Assembly: GCF_013318015.2 (NCBI RefSeq)
Contig: NZ_CP115841.1
Span: 1,054,001-1,118,000, forward strand
Direction: 5' to 3'
Source of the DNA: Agrobacterium tumefaciens
Lineage (GTDB): Bacteria; Pseudomonadota; Alphaproteobacteria; Rhizobiales; Rhizobiaceae
DNA: 64,000 bases
A program made the position numbers and the translations under genes. The notes beneath the pieces were generated by a model, which did no database searches, had not been told where the DNA came from, and saw only the letters and a program-made list of their open reading frames with translations. Position 1 is the stretch's first letter. Every line of letters begins with the position of its first letter. This document shows, one piece after another, positions 11,062 to 19,993 of this stretch.

Positions 11062-11706
11062 ATGGTGAAGTCGGTCCTCTGCTTTGGCGATTCCCTGACA
11101 TGGGGATCAGATGCGGAAACGGGTGGCCGGCATAGCCATGACGATCTTTGGCCGAGCGTCTTGCAAAAGGCGCTCGGGCCTGATGTGAAGGTGATCCACG
11201 AAGGGCTGGGTGGACGAACCACCGCCTATGATGATCATACCGCTGATTGCGATCGCAACGGTGCAAGGCTCTTGCCGACGCTTCTGCACAGCCACGCGCG
11301 GCTTGACCTGGTCATCATCATGCTCGGCACCAACGACTTGAAACCGTCGATTCATGGCTCGGCCATCGTCGCGATGAAGGGTGTGGAGCGGCTGGTCAAA
11401 CTGGTGCGCAACCATGTCTGGCAGGTGCCGGACTGGGAAGCGCCGGATGTTCTGATCGTCGCGCCGCCGCAACTGTGCGAAACGGCCAACCCCGTGATGG
11501 GCGCTATCTTTCGCGATGCGATCGATGAATCGGCGATGCTCGCGCCGGTCTACCGGGATTTGGCCGACGATCTCGATTGCGGATTTTTCGATGCGGGGTC
11601 AGTTGCCCGCACGACGCCCGTAGACGGCGTTCATCTCGATGCTGAAAACACGCGGGCCATCGGGCGCGGGCTGGAGCCCGTCGTTCGCATGATGCTCGGA
11701 CTTTGA
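11062..11706 (+). CDS. SGNH/GDSL-type esterase or lipase
   Basis: This 214-residue hydrolase shows block I G-D-S-L-T-W-G near residue 10, the G-T-N-D block near 92, and the final V-H-L-D-A-E-N block with the catalytic Asp and His. No signal peptide is seen, so it is probably cytosolic. The best-known relatives are arylesterases. The ATG is preceded by GGAGAGTGAG. It sits between pdhC and lpdA with operon spacing upstream, so it is probably expressed with the pyruvate dehydrogenase genes, but no link to that complex can be shown. Confidence 0.88.
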   Translation: MVKSVLCFGDSLTWGSDAETGGRHSHDDLWPSVLQKALGPDVKVIHEGLGGRTTAYDDHTADCDRNGARLLPTLLHSHARLDLVIIMLGTNDLKPSIHGSAIVAMKGVERLVKLVRNHVWQVPDWEAPDVLIVAPPQLCETANPVMGAIFRDAIDESAMLAPVYRDLADDLDCGFFDAGSVARTTPVDGVHLDAENTRAIGRGLEPVVRMMLGL

Positions 11707-11764
11707 CAACAATTCTCGTTTCGGAACGGCATGCCGTGACCCGATAGGACAAGGCAGGATACCT

Positions 11765-13210
11765 ATGGCTCAATCTTATGACGTCATCATCATCGGTTCG
11801 GGACCGGGCGGTTATATTGCCGCGATTCGCGCTGCCCAGCTCGGCATGAAGGTTGCCGTGGTCGAGCGCGAGCACCTTGCAGGCATCTGCTCCAACTGGG
11901 GCTGCATTCCCACCAAGGCGCTGCTGCGCACTGCCGATGTCTTGCATACGGCTCAGCACGCCAAGGATTACGGCCTGACGCTCGAAGGCTCGATCAAGCC
12001 TGATGTCAAGGCGATCGTTGATCGTTCGCGCGGCATCGCGCACCGCATGAACAACGGCGTCGGTTTCCTGTTCAAGAAGAACAAGGTCGATATCATCTGG
12101 GGCGAGGCCAAGATCACCAAGCCTGGTGAAATCGTAGTTTCCAAGACCCAGAAGAAGCCTGTCGAACCGATGGGCCCGGTTCCGAAGAACACGCTGGGCG
12201 AGGGCACCTATACCGCCAAGCACATCATCGTCGCCACAGGCGCCCGCCCGCGCGCGCTTCCAGGCATCGAACCGGATGGCAAGCTGATCTGGACCTATTT
12301 CGAGGCAATGAAGCCGGAAGAACTGCCGAAGTCCCTGCTCGTCATGGGTTCCGGCGCCATCGGCATCGAATTCGCCAGCTTCTACCGCACCATGGGTGTC
12401 GACGTTACCGTCGTTGAAATCATGAGCCAGGTGATGCCGGTCGAAGATGCGGAGATATCTGCCTTCGCCAAGAAGCAGCTGGAGAAGCAGGGCATCAAGT
12501 TCCATCTGGAAACCAAGGTTGCCAAGGTCGAGAAGGCTGCTAATTCGGTTACTGCGACGCTCGAGAAGAAGGACGGTTCGTCCGAGAAGATCACCGCTGA
12601 CCGGATGATTTCGGCTGTCGGCGTCGTCGCCAACATCGAAGGCATCGGCCTTGAGGCCGTCGGCGTGAAGACCGATCGCGGCTTCATCGTCATCGACGGT
12701 TACGGCAAGACCAACGTGCCTGGCGTCTACGCCATCGGCGATGTCGCCGGCCCGCCGCTGCTCGCCCACAAGGCCGAGCATGAGGCCGTGATCTGTGTTG
12801 AAAAGATCGCCGGTCTGCCGAATGTTCACCCTATGGACAAGCTCAAGATACCCGGCTGCACCTATTGCAACCCACAGGTCGCCTCTGTTGGTCTCACCGA
12901 AGCCAAGGCGAAGGAACTGGGCCGCGATATTCGCGTTGGCCGCTTCTCCTTTGCGGCCAACGGCAAGGCCGTGGCGCTCGGTGAAGATCAGGGCATGGTC
13001 AAGACCATCTTCGACAAGAAGACAGGCGAGTTGATCGGCGCGCACATGGTTGGTGCGGAAGTCACCGAACTCATTCAGGGCTTCGTGGTCGCCATGAACC
13101 TCGAGACCACCGAAGAGGAACTGATGCACACGATCTTCCCGCATCCGACCATTTCCGAGTCGATGAAGGAAAGCGTGCTCGACGCCTACGGACGTGTGCT
13201 GAACGCATGA
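11765..13210 (+). CDS. lpdA: Dihydrolipoamide dehydrogenase (E3)
   Basis: This 481-residue flavoprotein reoxidises dihydrolipoyl groups with NAD. It has the FAD-binding G-S-G-P-G-G-Y start, the redox-active disulfide Cys42/Cys47 in I-C-S-N-W-G-C-I-P-T-K, the NAD-binding M-G-S-G-A-I-G-I-E-F motif, the second FAD contact Y-A-I-G-D-V, and the C-terminal F-P-H-P-T-I-S-E with the catalytic His. The spacer C-S-N-W-G-C differs from the common C-L-N-V-G-C but both cysteines are kept. The gene lies 58 bases after the SGNH hydrolase. Confidence 0.97.
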   Translation: MAQSYDVIIIGSGPGGYIAAIRAAQLGMKVAVVEREHLAGICSNWGCIPTKALLRTADVLHTAQHAKDYGLTLEGSIKPDVKAIVDRSRGIAHRMNNGVGFLFKKNKVDIIWGEAKITKPGEIVVSKTQKKPVEPMGPVPKNTLGEGTYTAKHIIVATGARPRALPGIEPDGKLIWTYFEAMKPEELPKSLLVMGSGAIGIEFASFYRTMGVDVTVVEIMSQVMPVEDAEISAFAKKQLEKQGIKFHLETKVAKVEKAANSVTATLEKKDGSSEKITADRMISAVGVVANIEGIGLEAVGVKTDRGFIVIDGYGKTNVPGVYAIGDVAGPPLLAHKAEHEAVICVEKIAGLPNVHPMDKLKIPGCTYCNPQVASVGLTEAKAKELGRDIRVGRFSFAANGKAVALGEDQGMVKTIFDKKTGELIGAHMVGAEVTELIQGFVVAMNLETTEEELMHTIFPHPTISESMKESVLDAYGRVLNA

Positions 13211-13291
13211 GTGCCCCGTGATGCCCGGCATTGTCTAACCGTGCCGGGTGTCCCATATGTCTCAACGCTGGTTCTATAAGGGAGCGCGGGA

Positions 13292-13540
13292 ATGGAAAAT
13301 ATCGGCTGGATTGCGGCAATCATCATCGGCGGTCTTGCCGGCTGGCTCGCCGGCAAACTCATGGATATGCGTTTCGGCATCTTCATGAATATCGTTCTCG
13401 GCATCGTCGGTTCGGTGGTTGCCGTTGCGGTGCTGAGAACCTTCGACGTTTTCGTGCAGGACAGCAGGCTCGGTTATTTCGTAACGTCCTTCATCGGCGC
13501 CAGCCTGTTGTTGTTCATGGCTAAGCTGGTACGGCGCTGA
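13292..13540 (+). CDS. GlsB/YeaQ/YmgE family small membrane protein
   Basis: The 82-residue protein is almost entirely hydrophobic, with three predicted helices and G-G-L-A-G-W-L-A-G-K-L-M near the N-terminus, typical of the transglycosylase-associated (YeaQ/YmgE) family. These are stress-associated inner-membrane proteins of unknown biochemistry. AGGGAG lies about 7 bases upstream of the start. It sits between lpdA and lipA in the same direction. Confidence 0.85.
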   Translation: MENIGWIAAIIIGGLAGWLAGKLMDMRFGIFMNIVLGIVGSVVAVAVLRTFDVFVQDSRLGYFVTSFIGASLLLFMAKLVRR

Positions 13541-13644
13541 CTAGGCTTCGTGCCCGGAAGGGGCTTACGCTTTTTCTGGAATTGTTCTAAAGCATCGCGT
13601 CAATAAATGTGATGATCGCGGCAAGCGATAGAAACAGGTTTCTT

Positions 13645-14616
13645 ATGGTCACTATTCTCGACAGGACTTCGTCCGAAGAAAAGCGTATCCGCCACCCGGA
13701 AAAGGCCCATCGGCCCGATACCGAAGTCATGCGCAAGCCGGAATGGATCCGCGTCAAGGCGCCGACATCCAAAGGCTACCACGAGACGCGCGAACTGGTG
13801 CGCAGCCACAAGCTGGTGACGGTGTGCGAGGAAGCCGGCTGTCCAAATATCGGCGAATGCTGGGACAAGAAACACGCGACCTTCATGATCATGGGTGAGA
13901 TCTGCACCCGCGCCTGCGCCTTCTGCAACGTCGCGACCGGCAAGCCCAATGCGCTTGACATGGACGAGCCGGAAAACGTCGCCAAGGCCGTCAAGCAGAT
14001 GGGCCTCAGCCACGTCGTCATTACCTCGGTCGACCGCGACGATCTCGCCGATGGCGGCGCGGAGCACTTCGAAAAGGTGATCTGGGCGATCCGCGCTGCG
14101 TCTCCCAACACCACCATCGAAATTCTGACCCCGGACTTCCTGAAGAAGCCCGGCGCGCTGGAGCGTGTCGTCGCGGCGAAGCCCGATGTCTTCAACCACA
14201 ATATGGAAACCGTTCCCGGCAATTACCTCACGGTTCGCCCCGGTGCGCGTTATTTCCATTCCGTGCGCCTGTTGCAGCGCGTCAAGGAACTGGACCCCAC
14301 CATGTTCACCAAATCAGGCATCATGGTCGGCCTTGGCGAAGAGCGCAACGAAGTGCTGCAGTTGATGGACGATCTGCGCAGTGCTGACGTGGACTTCCTT
14401 ACGATTGGCCAGTATCTGCAGCCAACACGCAAGCACCACAAGGTTGAGGCGTATGTCACGCCGGAGGAATTCAAGTCCTATGAGACGGTCGCCTATACCA
14501 AGGGCTTCCTGATGGTCTCCTCCAGCCCGCTGACGCGTTCTTCCCACCATGCGGGCGACGATTTTGCACGCCTGCGCGCAGCCCGCGAGAAGAAGCTTCT
14601 GGCCGCTGCGGAGTAA
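13645..14616 (+). CDS. lipA: Lipoyl synthase
   Basis: LipA inserts two sulfurs into octanoyl groups on lipoyl domains such as those encoded by pdhB, pdhC and gcvH in this window. The 323-residue radical-SAM enzyme has the auxiliary-cluster motif [12 protein letters not shown], the SAM-cluster motif C-T-R-A-C-A-F-C, and the C-terminal R-S-S serine ligand region (L-T-R-S-S-H-H-A-G). I place the start at the ATG at 13645 rather than a longer frame from 13609, because family similarity begins at M-V-T-I-L-D and an AGG lies upstream. Confidence 0.95.
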   Translation: MVTILDRTSSEEKRIRHPEKAHRPDTEVMRKPEWIRVKAPTSKGYHETRELVRSHKLVTVCEEAGCPNIGECWDKKHATFMIMGEICTRACAFCNVATGKPNALDMDEPENVAKAVKQMGLSHVVITSVDRDDLADGGAEHFEKVIWAIRAASPNTTIEILTPDFLKKPGALERVVAAKPDVFNHNMETVPGNYLTVRPGARYFHSVRLLQRVKELDPTMFTKSGIMVGLGEERNEVLQLMDDLRSADVDFLTIGQYLQPTRKHHKVEAYVTPEEFKSYETVAYTKGFLMVSSSPLTRSSHHAGDDFARLRAAREKKLLAAAE

Positions 14617-14644
14617 GTGGGCGGGGCGGGCAATTTCTCTCACG

Positions 14645-14675
14645 CGTCATCCTTGGGCTTGTCCGGAGGATGACG
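14645..14675. repeat. Short palindromic intergenic repeat, copy 1
   Basis: CGTCATCC pairs with GGATGACG around a TTGGGCTTGTCC core. The same core (CGTCATCCTTGGGCTTGTCC) recurs at 30781. It fits the rhizobial intergenic palindromic repeat class that I know from Rhizobiaceae genomes. It also encodes the last residues and stop of the DMT gene and may terminate lipA. Confidence 0.7.
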
Positions 14676-15624
14676 TTGCTGCTTTCACCTGAAGTCCGGC
14701 CACAACCTTCTCCGGCCGATGCGCGCGCATGCACAGGATGACGCTCAGCACGACTGAGGAAATCGCCAGGACTTCGACGATTGTTGGCCCACGACCTTCC
14801 CAGAGGAAACCATAGAGCAACGCAAAGAGCGTCTCGAACAGGATCATCTGCCCAACCATGGTGAGCGGCAGCAGGCGGCTCATGCGGTTCCAGAGAGCAT
14901 TTCCGAGAATGGATGCGGTGAAACCGAGACCGGCGGCGATGGCCGCAAAATGCAGCCAGTCCTTGGAGCTATGGCTTTCCCCGCCGAAAGCAAAGGCCGG
15001 TATGGCGAGCGCCAGCGCCAGCCCGCCGGTCACCACACCCGTCATCATGTTCCAGTCGTCGGCGCTGACATCGTGAAGGCGTGACAGCCAGCGGGCATTG
15101 CCAACCGCAAAGGCCGTCCATGAGGCGAGCGCGCCAAGCGCACAGGCCAGCCCGATCAGGCGGGATACATCCAACCCCGCATCGCTTTCCGTCAGCGACT
15201 GCCAGGATATGCCGATAATGCCGATTGCGCCAAAGGCGAGCGACGGCCACAGACGCTTGAGCGATACCGCGCCATGATCGCGCGTGCCGATGATGGTGAC
15301 GGCAACCGGCAGGAAGCCGATGATGATGGACGTGAAGGCAACGCCGCTCAGTTTCACCGCCGTTGATATGAAGACATAATAGGCGATGTTGCCGATCATG
15401 CTCAGCCAGCCGAGCGCGATCCATTCGCGCGCACCGAAATGGGCAGATACCCGTTTCAGGCGCGGTCCGATGATGACGAGCGAAATCAGCCCGTAGGTCA
15501 GGTAACGGGCCGTCGACAGTTGCAGGGCGGAAAAATCCGGTACGAGTTTCGGGGCGAGAAAGATCGCGCCCCAGAGTGCGCCCGCCATCATGCCGTAGAT
15601 AACACCGAGGCTTGTCTTGTTCAT
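14647..15624 (-). CDS. EamA/DMT family transporter
   Basis: This 325-residue membrane protein has about ten hydrophobic helices arranged as two EamA repeats, the plan of drug/metabolite transporters. The opening G-V-I-Y-G-M-M-A-G-A-L-W-G-A-I-F is typical of the first helix. The substrate is not predictable. It lies 95 bases downstream of an AraC-type regulator on the same strand, which probably controls it. The last codons and stop lie inside a palindromic repeat, so the natural C-terminus may have been altered by repeat insertion. Confidence 0.88.
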   Translation of the reverse strand: MNKTSLGVIYGMMAGALWGAIFLAPKLVPDFSALQLSTARYLTYGLISLVIIGPRLKRVSAHFGAREWIALGWLSMIGNIAYYVFISTAVKLSGVAFTSIIIGFLPVAVTIIGTRDHGAVSLKRLWPSLAFGAIGIIGISWQSLTESDAGLDVSRLIGLACALGALASWTAFAVGNARWLSRLHDVSADDWNMMTGVVTGGLALALAIPAFAFGGESHSSKDWLHFAAIAAGLGFTASILGNALWNRMSRLLPLTMVGQMILFETLFALLYGFLWEGRGPTIVEVLAISSVVLSVILCMRAHRPEKVVAGLQVKAATSSSGQAQG

Positions 15625-15719
15625 GTCATGTCACATCCGCATTCACGATTGCCCGCGATGTGCCACAGCCACGTACGGCTGTCTTGACAAAAACTCCTGA
15701 GAGAAGAGGTGCTGTGCTT

Positions 15720-16454
15720 TCAGTGAATGCCGAAGGCCCGGCGATAAGCGGCAGGCGTTTTGCCCATCGCGTTGCGCATGGCGCGCGTCAGTGCCGTCTG
15801 GTCGGAGAAGCCGGCCCGCAAGGCAATTTCCGCAATCGGCAATGTGGAGTGGCGCAGCAATGCGCAGACCTTGTCCATGCGCAGCTCTGCAAGCCAGCGG
15901 TGAGGAGGGAGGTTGAACTCTTCCAGAAACAGCGCATGCAGGCGGCTATCGCTGATCGCGGCGCAGGATGCGAGCGTCTCGATGGTCCAGGGGAAAAATG
16001 GCTCCGCTCTGACGATCTCGCCCAGCGCATGCAGGCGGTGGCGGATATCGGTCTTTTCAGTCGCAAGGCTGTCGATCAGGAGCGGTGCCCAGAGGTTGGC
16101 AATATCCTCACGCGGCCCATCCGATCCGATGACGCCGCGCATGTAAGCGATCAGCTGCCGTGTATCCCGTGCGATATCGAGAAACGGCTTGTGGACAAAT
16201 CTCTCCAGCACCTGTTCGGGAACAGCAGTTTCGTCGATATCGACCACCAGCGACCGGTTGATCGTCGTCGCTTCCTGTGTGTGCGATGTGTTGGGATGAA
16301 TGAAGACCGCGCGCCCGGTGGACAATTCGTCCTGTAGCCCTGCTACATCGATCCGCAGACATCCCGAGACCGGAAGAACGATCTGCACGAAGCCGTGCCG
16401 TTCCTTCGGTCTTTCCTGCGTATAGGTTCTGATATCGGCGGATGCGGCGATCAT
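15720..16454 (-). CDS. AraC family transcriptional regulator
   Basis: This is a 244-residue regulator. The N-terminal half has a cupin-like sensor with F-I-H-P-N-T-S-H. The C-terminal hundred residues hold the paired helix-turn-helix motifs of AraC, ending in G-F-S-D-Q-T-A-L-T-R-A-M-R and K-T-P-A-A-Y-R-R. I chose the ATG at 16454 over a longer frame that would start with TTG at 16478. The gene precedes the DMT exporter on the same strand, a common regulator-exporter pairing, so it probably senses a ligand exported by that protein. Confidence 0.88.
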   Translation of the reverse strand: MIAASADIRTYTQERPKERHGFVQIVLPVSGCLRIDVAGLQDELSTGRAVFIHPNTSHTQEATTINRSLVVDIDETAVPEQVLERFVHKPFLDIARDTRQLIAYMRGVIGSDGPREDIANLWAPLLIDSLATEKTDIRHRLHALGEIVRAEPFFPWTIETLASCAAISDSRLHALFLEEFNLPPHRWLAELRMDKVCALLRHSTLPIAEIALRAGFSDQTALTRAMRNAMGKTPAAYRRAFGIH

Positions 16455-16483
16455 GAGATTGTCATTTCCATCGTGCAAAGAAA

Positions 16484-16510
16484 CGGCCGCCTCGAAAAGC
16501 GGCCGGTTTC
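16484..16510 (-). terminator. Terminator of the small minus-strand gene
   Basis: On the minus strand CCGGCCGC-TTTTCGAG-GCGGCCG is followed by TTTCTTT. It lies between the 58-residue gene and the AraC gene and would end the transcript of the former. Confidence 0.65.
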
Positions 16511-16568
16511 AGTCCTGATTATGACATCGTCTTGAAGATTGGGCCAGCCGGCTTTATCGAACCGGCGT

Positions 16569-16745
16569 CTAACATTCTTCCTTGGCGGTCGATTCGCCGC
16601 GTTTGCGCTTGCGCAAAACCGGCTTGTTCTCTCTCGCCTCGCATTTCGCAACGTCGATGAGATAGGCAAGCATAGGCATTTCGTTCATCGATGCAAGTTG
16701 CTTGGCGGATTCGAGAAGGTTGATGATGTTGGAAAAATCGTCCAT
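16569..16745 (-). CDS. Small hypothetical protein, 58 residues
   Basis: The frame is open from 16913, but the stretch before M-D-D-F-S-N looks non-coding, so I start at the ATG at 16745. The N-terminal forty residues form an amphipathic helical stretch (S-N-I-I-N-L-L-E-S-A-K-Q-L). The tail is strongly basic (R-K-R-K-R-G) and ends in Cys. A good terminator follows on the same strand, which supports a real transcription unit. I do not recognise a family. Confidence 0.55.
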   Translation of the reverse strand: MDDFSNIINLLESAKQLASMNEMPMLAYLIDVAKCEARENKPVLRKRKRGESTAKEEC

Positions 16746-16993
16746 CGGCTCACTCAGTGGCTCAAAGCGGGTTATGTGGGTGTGAACCCAGGGATGAATA
16801 AGCGCGGTGAAAATGGGAGGTTCCAGCGCCGTTGCATCCCATGGGTGTAATATTAGTCGCAAATAAATAGCAATCCCTGCGAGGGGGTTGCAATAGTTAA
16901 ATTTCCGTAACATCGGACGCCGCGGCCATGCCGCCGCAGAGTAATAGCCGCGCTATTTAAAAATGGCATGGTGGCGAAGACGAGGTTTATTCG

Positions 16994-17563
16994 ATGCCGA
17001 ACTATCTTGAAAACGTGGAGGACGCGGCTGCGATTATCGCATCTGCGCAGCGTATTTCGGTCGTTGGTTGCTCCGGAGGCGGAAAATCGACGCTTTCCCG
17101 GAAGCTCGTAAGACGCTTTGGATTTGAATACATTTCCATGGATCGCGATATTTTCTGGTTGCCAGGCTGGCATGCACGCCCGCGCCAAGAACAGCGACAA
17201 AGGATTGCCGCTATCGTCGCCAAAGACCGGTGGCTGATGGACGGCAGCAATCCATCGTCTTTCGACATGCGTCTGCCGAGATCCGACATCGTCCTTTGGG
17301 TGCGCATGCCGCGCTGGCTTTGCCTTTGGGGCGCCATCACCCGGATTGCCAAGGGGTATGGCAAGGCGCGTCCTGAAATGGCTGAAGGGTGCCCCGAAAG
17401 ACTGGATCTCGATTTCCTGCGCTATATCTGGAATTTCGAACGCCGGCACGCCCCGATCTTCGAGCAGAATTTCGCGCTTTATGGTCCCAACGTGCCGGTA
17501 TTCCAGCTTAAAAGCCGAAAACAGCTTCGCCGCCTTCTTGATCTTCTTGTTATCGAGGATTAA
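16994..17563 (+). CDS. P-loop nucleoside/adenylate kinase-like protein
   Basis: This 189-residue protein has a Walker A motif G-C-S-G-G-G-K-S-T near residue 30. M-D-R-D-I-F-W-L-P-G-W and W-L-M-D-G-S follow, the pattern of the FlaR/topology-modulation subgroup of adenylate kinase-like ATPases. The R-M-P-R-W-L-C-L-W-G-A-I-T-R region would be the lid. Its biological role is unknown. The next gene starts 9 bases after its stop, so the two are probably cotranscribed. Confidence 0.8.
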   Translation: MPNYLENVEDAAAIIASAQRISVVGCSGGGKSTLSRKLVRRFGFEYISMDRDIFWLPGWHARPRQEQRQRIAAIVAKDRWLMDGSNPSSFDMRLPRSDIVLWVRMPRWLCLWGAITRIAKGYGKARPEMAEGCPERLDLDFLRYIWNFERRHAPIFEQNFALYGPNVPVFQLKSRKQLRRLLDLLVIED

Positions 17564-17572
17564 CTCCCGCTC

Positions 17573-18028
17573 ATGCCACAGTTCGAAACGCATCGCCTTG
17601 TAAAACACTCGCCCGACCGCATGTACGACCTCGTCGCCGATGTGGAGAAGTATCCGCAGTTTCTGCCGCTTTGCGAAGCGCTGGTCATCCGCTCGCGCAA
17701 GGAGCGGGACGGCAAGACTCTGCTGGTGGCTGATATGACGGTGGGCTACAAGGCCATTCGCGAGACCTTCACCACGCAGGTGCTGCTGAACCCGGCAGAG
17801 CGCGCTATCGACGTGAAATATATCGACGGCCCGTTCAAATATCTCGACAATCGCTGGCGTTTTGAAGCCTCCGCAGAGGGCGGCTCGGCCATTCATTTTT
17901 TCATCGAGTATGAATTCAAGAACCGGCTGCTCGGTGCGGTCATGGGATCGATGTTCGACAGGGCCTTCCGCATGTTCGCCGAAGCCTTCGAGACCCGCGC
18001 CGATAAAATCTACGCGGACCCGGCCTGA
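17573..18028 (+). CDS. COQ10/RatA-type START-domain (SRPBCC) protein
   Basis: The 151-residue protein starts P-Q-F-E-T-H-R-L-V-K-H-S-P-D-R-M-Y-D-L-V-A-D-V-E-K-Y-P, the typical opening of the polyketide-cyclase/Coq10 family. Yeast Coq10 binds ubiquinone and helps respiration. E. coli RatA was described as a ribosome-association toxin, but in Alphaproteobacteria next to cinA and lipA the ubiquinone-binding role is more likely. No antitoxin partner is seen. Its 3' end overlaps the convergent cinA gene by 19 bases. Confidence 0.88.
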   Translation: MPQFETHRLVKHSPDRMYDLVADVEKYPQFLPLCEALVIRSRKERDGKTLLVADMTVGYKAIRETFTTQVLLNPAERAIDVKYIDGPFKYLDNRWRFEASAEGGSAIHFFIEYEFKNRLLGAVMGSMFDRAFRMFAEAFETRADKIYADPA

Positions 18029-18519
18029 TTCAGGGTAATCAGCATCTCGAGCGCCGTCCTGACGGTCGCAAGACGGATTTCCGTTCGCCCGATCTCTCCG
18101 TAGTGCATTTCATGGTGCAGGATTTTACCGCTGCGCGCCCTGGCGGCCAGATGCACCAGCCCCACCGGTTTTTCAACCGAACCTCCGCCCGGACCGGCAA
18201 TGCCGGTCACGGCTACGGCAAAATCCGCCCGGGAACGAAATAGCGCGCCATGCGCCATTTGCAGCGCGGTCTGTCGGGATACGGCGCCGAAATTCGCCAG
18301 CGTCTCAGTTCCAACCCCAAGCATGTCCATCTTGGCCTGGTTTGTGTAGGTGACGAAGCCGCGATCGACGACGGCAGAAGAGCCGGCGATTTCCGTCAGC
18401 GAACCAGCAATCAGGCCGCCCGTACAGCTTTCCGCCGTCGAGACCATGAAGCCGCCGGCGGTAAAGTCAGAAATGATCCGCCGCGCCAGTTCTTCTATAT
18501 CCGCAGGAAACAGGCTCAT
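18010..18519 (-). CDS. CinA family protein, nicotinamide-nucleotide amidase domain
   Basis: The 169-residue protein corresponds to the C-terminal domain of CinA (PncC-like), without the N-terminal MoCF domain. [10 protein letters not shown] near residue 30 carries the catalytic Ser, and [11 protein letters not shown] follows near 108. PncC-type enzymes deamidate nicotinamide mononucleotide for NAD salvage. The start overlaps the ispDF stop in an ATGA arrangement, indicating translational coupling. Confidence 0.9.
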   Translation of the reverse strand: MSLFPADIEELARRIISDFTAGGFMVSTAESCTGGLIAGSLTEIAGSSAVVDRGFVTYTNQAKMDMLGVGTETLANFGAVSRQTALQMAHGALFRSRADFAVAVTGIAGPGGGSVEKPVGLVHLAARARSGKILHHEMHYGEIGRTEIRLATVRTALEMLITLNQAGSA

Positions 18520-19703
18520 AGCGGTCTGCCCTTGTAGACCACAGTGGCAGTGGCAATCGCAGCAATACCTTCGCGGCGGCCGACGAAGCCGATCGTCTCG
18601 TTGGTGGTCGCCTTGACCGAGCAGCGCTCCAGCGCGATGCAGAGAATGTCGGAAAGCGCCTCACGCATGGCCTGCCGATGCGGTCCGATGCGCGGCGCTT
18701 CGGCAATCAGCGAGACATCGGCATTCATGATCGTGCCGCCATTGCCGCGGACTACCTTGGCCGCGTGTTCGAGGAAGATGCGCGAAGCGGCACCCTTCCA
18801 TTGCGGATCGGAAGGCGGGAAGTGATCGCCTATGTCGCCAGCGCCGCAGGTGGCGAGCAGGGCATCCGTCAGCGCATGCAGCGCCACATCGGCATCCGAA
18901 TGGCCTTTGAGTTTCTGGTCGTGTTCGATGAAGACGCCGCACAGCGTCACACCGTCTCCTGCTTCCAGCTGGTGCACGTCGTAACCATTGCCGGTGCGCA
19001 CGTCAGGCAGTCCGTAGGAGAGCTTTTCATCGGCCATGGCGATATCCCGCTTGAGAGTGAGTTTCACATTGTCGACCGAGCCTTCGGTCAGCGTCACAGG
19101 CAGACTTGCCCATTCAGCGATCGAGGCGTCATCGGTAAAGTCGGTTTTTCCAGATGTGGCAGCAGCGCGATGCGCGGCGAGGATTTCGCCATAGCCGAAG
19201 CTTTGCGGTGTCTGCGCCGCATAAAGGCCCTGCCTTGAAACCGTCTCCGCGACGGAATCGCCTGCGCCACGCTTCAGCGTATCAGTGACGGGCAGGGCAG
19301 GCAGAACGCCGACAGCGCCCGCCTTGTGCAGCGCCACGATGCGTTCCAGCATGTCCACGGCGATGAAAGGCCGCACGGCATCGTGGATCATCACATGTGT
19401 GAGGTCTTGCGCGGCCAGCGCTTCCAGACCAGCGAGCACCGATTGCTGCCGGGTTGCGCCGCCCGTGACGGTGACGATCCGCTCTCCGGCATTCAGCCGT
19501 TCAAGGATTGGTGACAGGAGTGCCGCATCGTCGGCATGGATAACGACCACGATAGGCGATGTGTCTGCCCAGGCAAGAAAGGTCGACAACGTATGCTCGA
19601 TCACGGCCTTGCCACCGATCGGGCGATATTGTTTCGGCCCTTCCTCGGGGGAGCCGGCTCTTTCTCCGCGTCCTGCGGCGACAACGACGATGCCGAGTTT
19701 CAT
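18516..19703 (-). CDS. ispDF: Bifunctional IspD/IspF isoprenoid enzyme
   Basis: The 395-residue fusion catalyses two steps of the methylerythritol phosphate pathway. The N-terminal IspD domain (about 1-230) makes CDP-methylerythritol and shows [10 protein letters not shown]. The C-terminal IspF domain (about 235-395) makes the cyclodiphosphate and shows the metal-binding G-Y-D-V-H and G-H-S-D-A-D-V-A motifs and D-I-G-D-H-F-P-P. The fusion is common in Alphaproteobacteria. I choose the ATG at 19703, behind AGGAAAG, over the ATG five codons upstream. Confidence 0.95.
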   Translation of the reverse strand: MKLGIVVVAAGRGERAGSPEEGPKQYRPIGGKAVIEHTLSTFLAWADTSPIVVVIHADDAALLSPILERLNAGERIVTVTGGATRQQSVLAGLEALAAQDLTHVMIHDAVRPFIAVDMLERIVALHKAGAVGVLPALPVTDTLKRGAGDSVAETVSRQGLYAAQTPQSFGYGEILAAHRAAATSGKTDFTDDASIAEWASLPVTLTEGSVDNVKLTLKRDIAMADEKLSYGLPDVRTGNGYDVHQLEAGDGVTLCGVFIEHDQKLKGHSDADVALHALTDALLATCGAGDIGDHFPPSDPQWKGAASRIFLEHAAKVVRGNGGTIMNADVSLIAEAPRIGPHRQAMREALSDILCIALERCSVKATTNETIGFVGRREGIAAIATATVVYKGRPL

Positions 19704-19993
19704 AGTACTTTCCTGCATTGGTCTTATGCTTTGTGCGCAACCCTTAATGGTTGACAGTCCTGCTCTAGCGTTTCAAAACCCGAATGGCCAGCCCGATAAG
19801 CCGCCCACCCGCACCCACATGCCGCAGGATCGGTCATCCCGTTTGTTCAAACCTGCACAAATTGCCGCCGCCAGCAAAACAGGCAGGCAGGCCACGCGCA
19901 AATAAAAGGTGCAACCCTGTAAAAGTGCTTGGCAACTGCGCAAACACTGTCTAAAAATAATGCATATAACTCTTCTGCACGAAAGATCATCAC

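Noticed and set aside
11504..13231. 575-codon open frame opposite lpdA
   Set aside because: Same antisense artefact; it crosses the SGNH hydrolase-lpdA boundary without its own signals.
17573..18028. RatA toxin-antitoxin reading of the COQ10-like gene
   Set aside because: No antitoxin partner is adjacent. In Alphaproteobacteria the START-domain protein next to cinA/lipA is more plausibly a ubiquinone-binding Coq10 homologue.
19704..19993. NtrC binding site upstream of dusB-ntrB-ntrC
   Set aside because: A TGCACC-N-GGTGCA palindrome was looked for; only isolated GGTGCA half-like words occur, and no sigma-54 -24/-12 pair was convincing.
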